The translations under genes and the position numbers were made by a program. The notes under the pieces were generated by a model. The model did not search any database, was not told the DNA's origin, and saw only the letters and a program-made list of their open reading frames with translations. A stretch of 7,918 bases of DNA from Leptolyngbya sp. SIO4C5. GTDB lineage: Bacteria; Cyanobacteriota; Cyanobacteriia; Phormidesmidales; Phormidesmidaceae. Where the stretch lies: the NCBI GenBank assembly GCA_010671965.1, contig JAAHIC010000179.1, positions 1 through 7,918 of the forward strand, read 5' to 3'. Shown one piece after another: positions 6,406 to 7,918 of this stretch. Numbering within the stretch: the stretch's first letter is position 1; each line of letters begins with the position of its first letter.

Positions 6406-6411
6406 ATTGTA
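6406..6411 (-). promoter_or_regulatory. Predicted -10 box of dapF
   Basis: On the minus strand TACAAT (5/6 to consensus) lies 27 nt before the dapF ATG at 6378. Transcription would start near 6400, giving a leader of about 22 nt that contains the AGGGAG ribosome-binding site. The -35 region is poor (no TTGACA-like hexamer at 16-18 nt), so the call rests on the -10 box and its position in the 119-nt divergent dapF-hfq spacer. Confidence 0.4.
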
Positions 6412-6497
6412 ACCAGTCCACAGGTAATCAATTAAATCAGGTTGGGCAGGTAAATTAAAGTTGAACCTTTTACACCGTTTTAGCTTCATTTAAAGTT

Positions 6498-6710
6498 ATG
6501 GCTACTGAACTAGAAACCGGACTGCCGAGCGTTCATCAGTTTCAATCCCTGATTCGAGAAAAACAGGCAATTGAAATTAAGCTAGTCACCAGCGATGTGA
6601 TTAGCGGCACCCTGCGCTGGCAGGATCCTCACTGCCTCTGTGTGGATGGCAATGAAGGGCAAACGCTGATTCTGTGGCGACACGCGATCGCCTATTTGAA
6701 GCTGCTCTAA
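6498..6710 (+). CDS. hfq: Cyanobacterial Hfq (Sm-like) protein
   Basis: 70 aa Sm-fold protein expected to form a hexameric ring. The N-terminal helix (LPSVHQFQSLIREKQ, 9-23) is followed by Sm1 strands (AIEIKLVTSDVISGTLRW, 24-41) and Sm2 (TLILWRHAIAYLKL, 56-69). Sm2 has WRHAIAYL where enterobacterial Hfq has YKHAIS, and there is no long C-terminal tail; both are features of the cyanobacterial subfamily (Synechocystis Ssr3341). In that organism Hfq binds RNA poorly and instead docks on the pilus motor PilB1, being needed for phototaxis and DNA uptake; the same role here is inferred. The divergent dapF neighbour is conserved in cyanobacteria and supports the call. No Shine-Dalgarno precedes the ATG, and I found no convincing promoter. 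Confidence 0.92.
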   Translation: MATELETGLPSVHQFQSLIREKQAIEIKLVTSDVISGTLRWQDPHCLCVDGNEGQTLILWRHAIAYLKLL

Positions 6711-6753
6711 GCCAGCCATCATTATTTAGACTCACTCGTTTTCCTCACGCACT

Positions 6754-7683
6754 ATGAAACCCGCTTTCAACCCTCGCCTGAGTTTCCTATTTCGCCAGCG
6801 AACTTCGCTGTATTGGCGCTATGGACTCTGGCTGTTATTTGCTAGCACCTTGACCCTGCTGGTTGTTCTGGGGCAGCAGGCTGCCCAGGCCTATCAGGTT
6901 GCCATCAATCCTGGTGATCCAGAGCTGGGAACAACTTTCTCCGTGGTGGTGCAGGCCGAAGATCCAGCCTCAACCGAACCGCCTACGATTACCCTAGACG
7001 ACCAGCAGGAGTTTGCCAGCTTTCCCCTTGGCAACAATCGCTACCGGGCGCTGATTCCCACCAGCCCCCTCGATCGCTCCGGGGAGCACATTGTCCGGGT
7101 AATTGGCCAGGAGCCGACCCGCAACCTCACAGTTTGGCTGCGCAACCGCAGTTTCCCGACTCAGCGAATCTGGCTACCTGCCGATCGGGCCGGGATTGAA
7201 GGCACGGACTATGAATTTGATCGAGTGGGGACCTTCAAACAGACAGTTAGCCCCGAAAAGTACTGGAATGGGCCACTGCAGCGGCCTAGCAGCGGTCGCG
7301 TCAGCACTCCCTATGGCGTGCGGCGCTACTATAATGGCGTTTTTGCTGAGGACTATTACCATCGCGGCGTAGACTATGCAGCTCCCACGGGCACCCCTGT
7401 GGTGGCTCCGGCAGCGGGGCAGGTGCGACTGGTGGGACGGGTCGCGGATGGCTTTGAGCTGCACGGCAATACCATCGGCATTGATCACGGCCAAGGCGTA
7501 CTCAGCATTTTTATTCACCTCAGTCGCATTGACGTGCAAGAGGGAGATTTTGTACAGGCCGGACAGCCTGTTGGCGCTATTGGCTCTACCGGGGCCTCAA
7601 CTGGGCCCCATCTGCACTGGGGCTTATACGTCAACGGCGTAGCCGTAGATCCGACGCAGTGGCGCGATCAGAGCATTGATTAA
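6754..7683 (+). CDS. M23 family (LytM-type) peptidoglycan peptidase, membrane-anchored
   Basis: 309 aa zinc metallopeptidase that should cut peptide cross-links of peptidoglycan in the periplasm. A basic N-terminus and hydrophobic segment (about 24-46, ending AAQA) act as a signal peptide or anchor. Residues about 47-130 form a beta-rich domain (YQVAINPGDPELGTTFSVVV). The M23 domain spans about 178-302: GRVSTPYGVRR, then the zinc ligands His 203 and Asp 207 in YHRGVDYAAPTGTPV, the conserved His 255 in FIHLS, and GPHLHWG with catalytic His 286 and ligand His 288. All are present, so it should be an active enzyme rather than an EnvC/NlpD-type degenerate activator. It follows hfq by 43 nt with no terminator between, so co-transcription is likely. 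No Shine-Dalgarno is seen before the ATG. Its exact bond specificity cannot be read from sequence. Confidence 0.93.
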   Translation: MKPAFNPRLSFLFRQRTSLYWRYGLWLLFASTLTLLVVLGQQAAQAYQVAINPGDPELGTTFSVVVQAEDPASTEPPTITLDDQQEFASFPLGNNRYRALIPTSPLDRSGEHIVRVIGQEPTRNLTVWLRNRSFPTQRIWLPADRAGIEGTDYEFDRVGTFKQTVSPEKYWNGPLQRPSSGRVSTPYGVRRYYNGVFAEDYYHRGVDYAAPTGTPVVAPAAGQVRLVGRVADGFELHGNTIGIDHGQGVLSIFIHLSRIDVQEGDFVQAGQPVGAIGSTGASTGPHLHWGLYVNGVAVDPTQWRDQSID

Positions 7684-7750
7684 TACCCGATTTGGCTGAG
7701 CAACACTGGTTTTTGCCAGATAGGCCCGATTTGCCCGGAAAAAAGTTTCT

Positions 7751-7777
7751 CTGTAGTACAAGGTGGGCACACTACAG
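7751..7777. repeat. Inverted repeat upstream of the last gene
   Basis: The perfect 7-bp arms CTGTAGT (7751-7757) and ACTACAG (7771-7777) are separated by 13 nt. The repeat sits 82 nt before the ATG at 7859, in the 175-base spacer after the M23 gene. No T-run follows the right arm, so it is more likely a protein-binding site or leader hairpin than a terminator. No clear promoter boxes were found to anchor it. Confidence 0.35.
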
Positions 7778-7858
7778 CCAGAACAATGAAAGCCTAGAGT
7801 CTCAGCCTAGATGCGCTACGGCTTCTATACCCCTAGTTCAACGGAGTTCTCAAGCCGA

Positions 7859-7918
7859 ATGACTATTGAAAAAATTGTTGAGCAAGCTCTGCAGGATGGA
7901 TATTTGACGCCTGCTATG
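7859..7918 (+). CDS. Small conserved cyanobacterial protein of unknown function, 5' end only
   Basis: Only 20 codons are visible before the window ends: MTIEKIVEQALQDGYLTPAM. It resembles the start of a small conserved cyanobacterial protein (beginning TxEKI-QAL--GYLTPAME) whose function I do not know. GGAG (7843-7846) lies 12 nt before the ATG, a slightly long spacing. An in-frame ATG at 7811, directly after a TAG, would add 16 residues (RYGFYTPSSTEFSSR) with no family-like character and a poor ribosome site, so 7859 is preferred. Confidence is limited by the short stretch. Confidence 0.6.
   Translation, partial: MTIEKIVEQALQDGYLTPAM

Larger units (their letters stand above)
216..6691. repeat. 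HIP1 octamers (GCGATCGC), 16 scattered copies
   Basis: Exact copies of the palindrome GCGATCGC start at 216, 643, 2396, 2540, 2606, 3087, 3329, 3484, 3701, 4051, 5336, 5435, 5641, 5924, 6265 and 6684. This highly iterated palindrome marks many cyanobacterial genomes and is the main evidence for the host group. All copies lie within coding regions. None is found in 651-2395, 4059-5335 or after 6691. Confidence 0.9.

Noticed and set aside
6455..6497. TTAAAGTT twice before hfq (6455-6462, 6490-6497) as a regulator site or promoter
   Set aside because: AT-rich octamer likely by chance in this spacer; no -35/-10 pair at proper spacing could be fitted.
7706..7719. CTGG-TTTTTG-CCAG as terminator of the M23 gene
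   Set aside because: Only a 4-bp stem with the T-run in the loop rather than after the stem.
7686..7733. Direct repeat CCCGATTTG (7686-7694 and 7725-7733)
   Set aside because: Nine bases, two copies, no further similarity around them; chance or a decayed duplication cannot be told apart.

Overview
The window looks like chromosomal DNA from a cyanobacterium, possibly a Leptolyngbya-like lineage, though that finer placement is weak. Three things support this. The octamer GCGATCGC (HIP1) occurs 16 times in 7.9 kb, on a moderately GC-rich background. The left end encodes an SLH-plus-OprB porin of a type typical of cyanobacteria. Divergent dapF and a short cyanobacterial-type hfq sit side by side, an arrangement I know from other cyanobacteria. 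No tRNA, rRNA, CRISPR array, insertion sequence or prophage signature was seen.

Left part (1-1375). Positions 1-1052 hold the N-terminal 350 codons of a minus-strand outer-membrane porin that starts at GTG and runs off the left edge. Upstream of it is a 323-base non-coding stretch. It holds a plausible sigma-70-type promoter for the porin, a 12-bp perfect palindrome at the predicted transcription start, a hairpin in the leader, and a cluster of further inverted repeats behind the next gene.

Middle (1376-4745). Three minus-strand genes lie head to tail: a COG0701/UPF0718 permease, a TIGR03943/DUF1980 (YcgQ-like) membrane protein, and a membrane-anchored protein with an Ig-like domain followed by a likely beta-propeller. 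The gaps are 9 nt and then an 11-nt overlap, so they are almost certainly one operon. The first two are a known pair of unknown function. The tightly coupled third gene makes this the best candidate for an undescribed envelope system.

Right-middle (4829-6378). The minus strand carries dapF (diaminopimelate epimerase) and then surE (5'-nucleotidase), 14 nt apart. The likely dapF start is the ATG at 6378, with a good Shine-Dalgarno and a -10 box placed so that an upstream TTG is unlikely.

Right (6498-7918). The plus strand carries hfq (70 aa) and, 43 nt later, a membrane-anchored M23 peptidase with all its metal-binding motifs. After a 175-base spacer with a 7-bp inverted repeat, the window ends in the first 20 codons of a small conserved protein.

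Working together: dapF supplies meso-diaminopimelate for lysine and peptidoglycan, and the M23 enzyme acts on peptidoglycan in the periplasm. Cyanobacterial Hfq is linked to type IV pili rather than to RNA chaperoning. The porin and the permease module act at the outer and inner membrane. The window is therefore mostly envelope biology with a housekeeping core.
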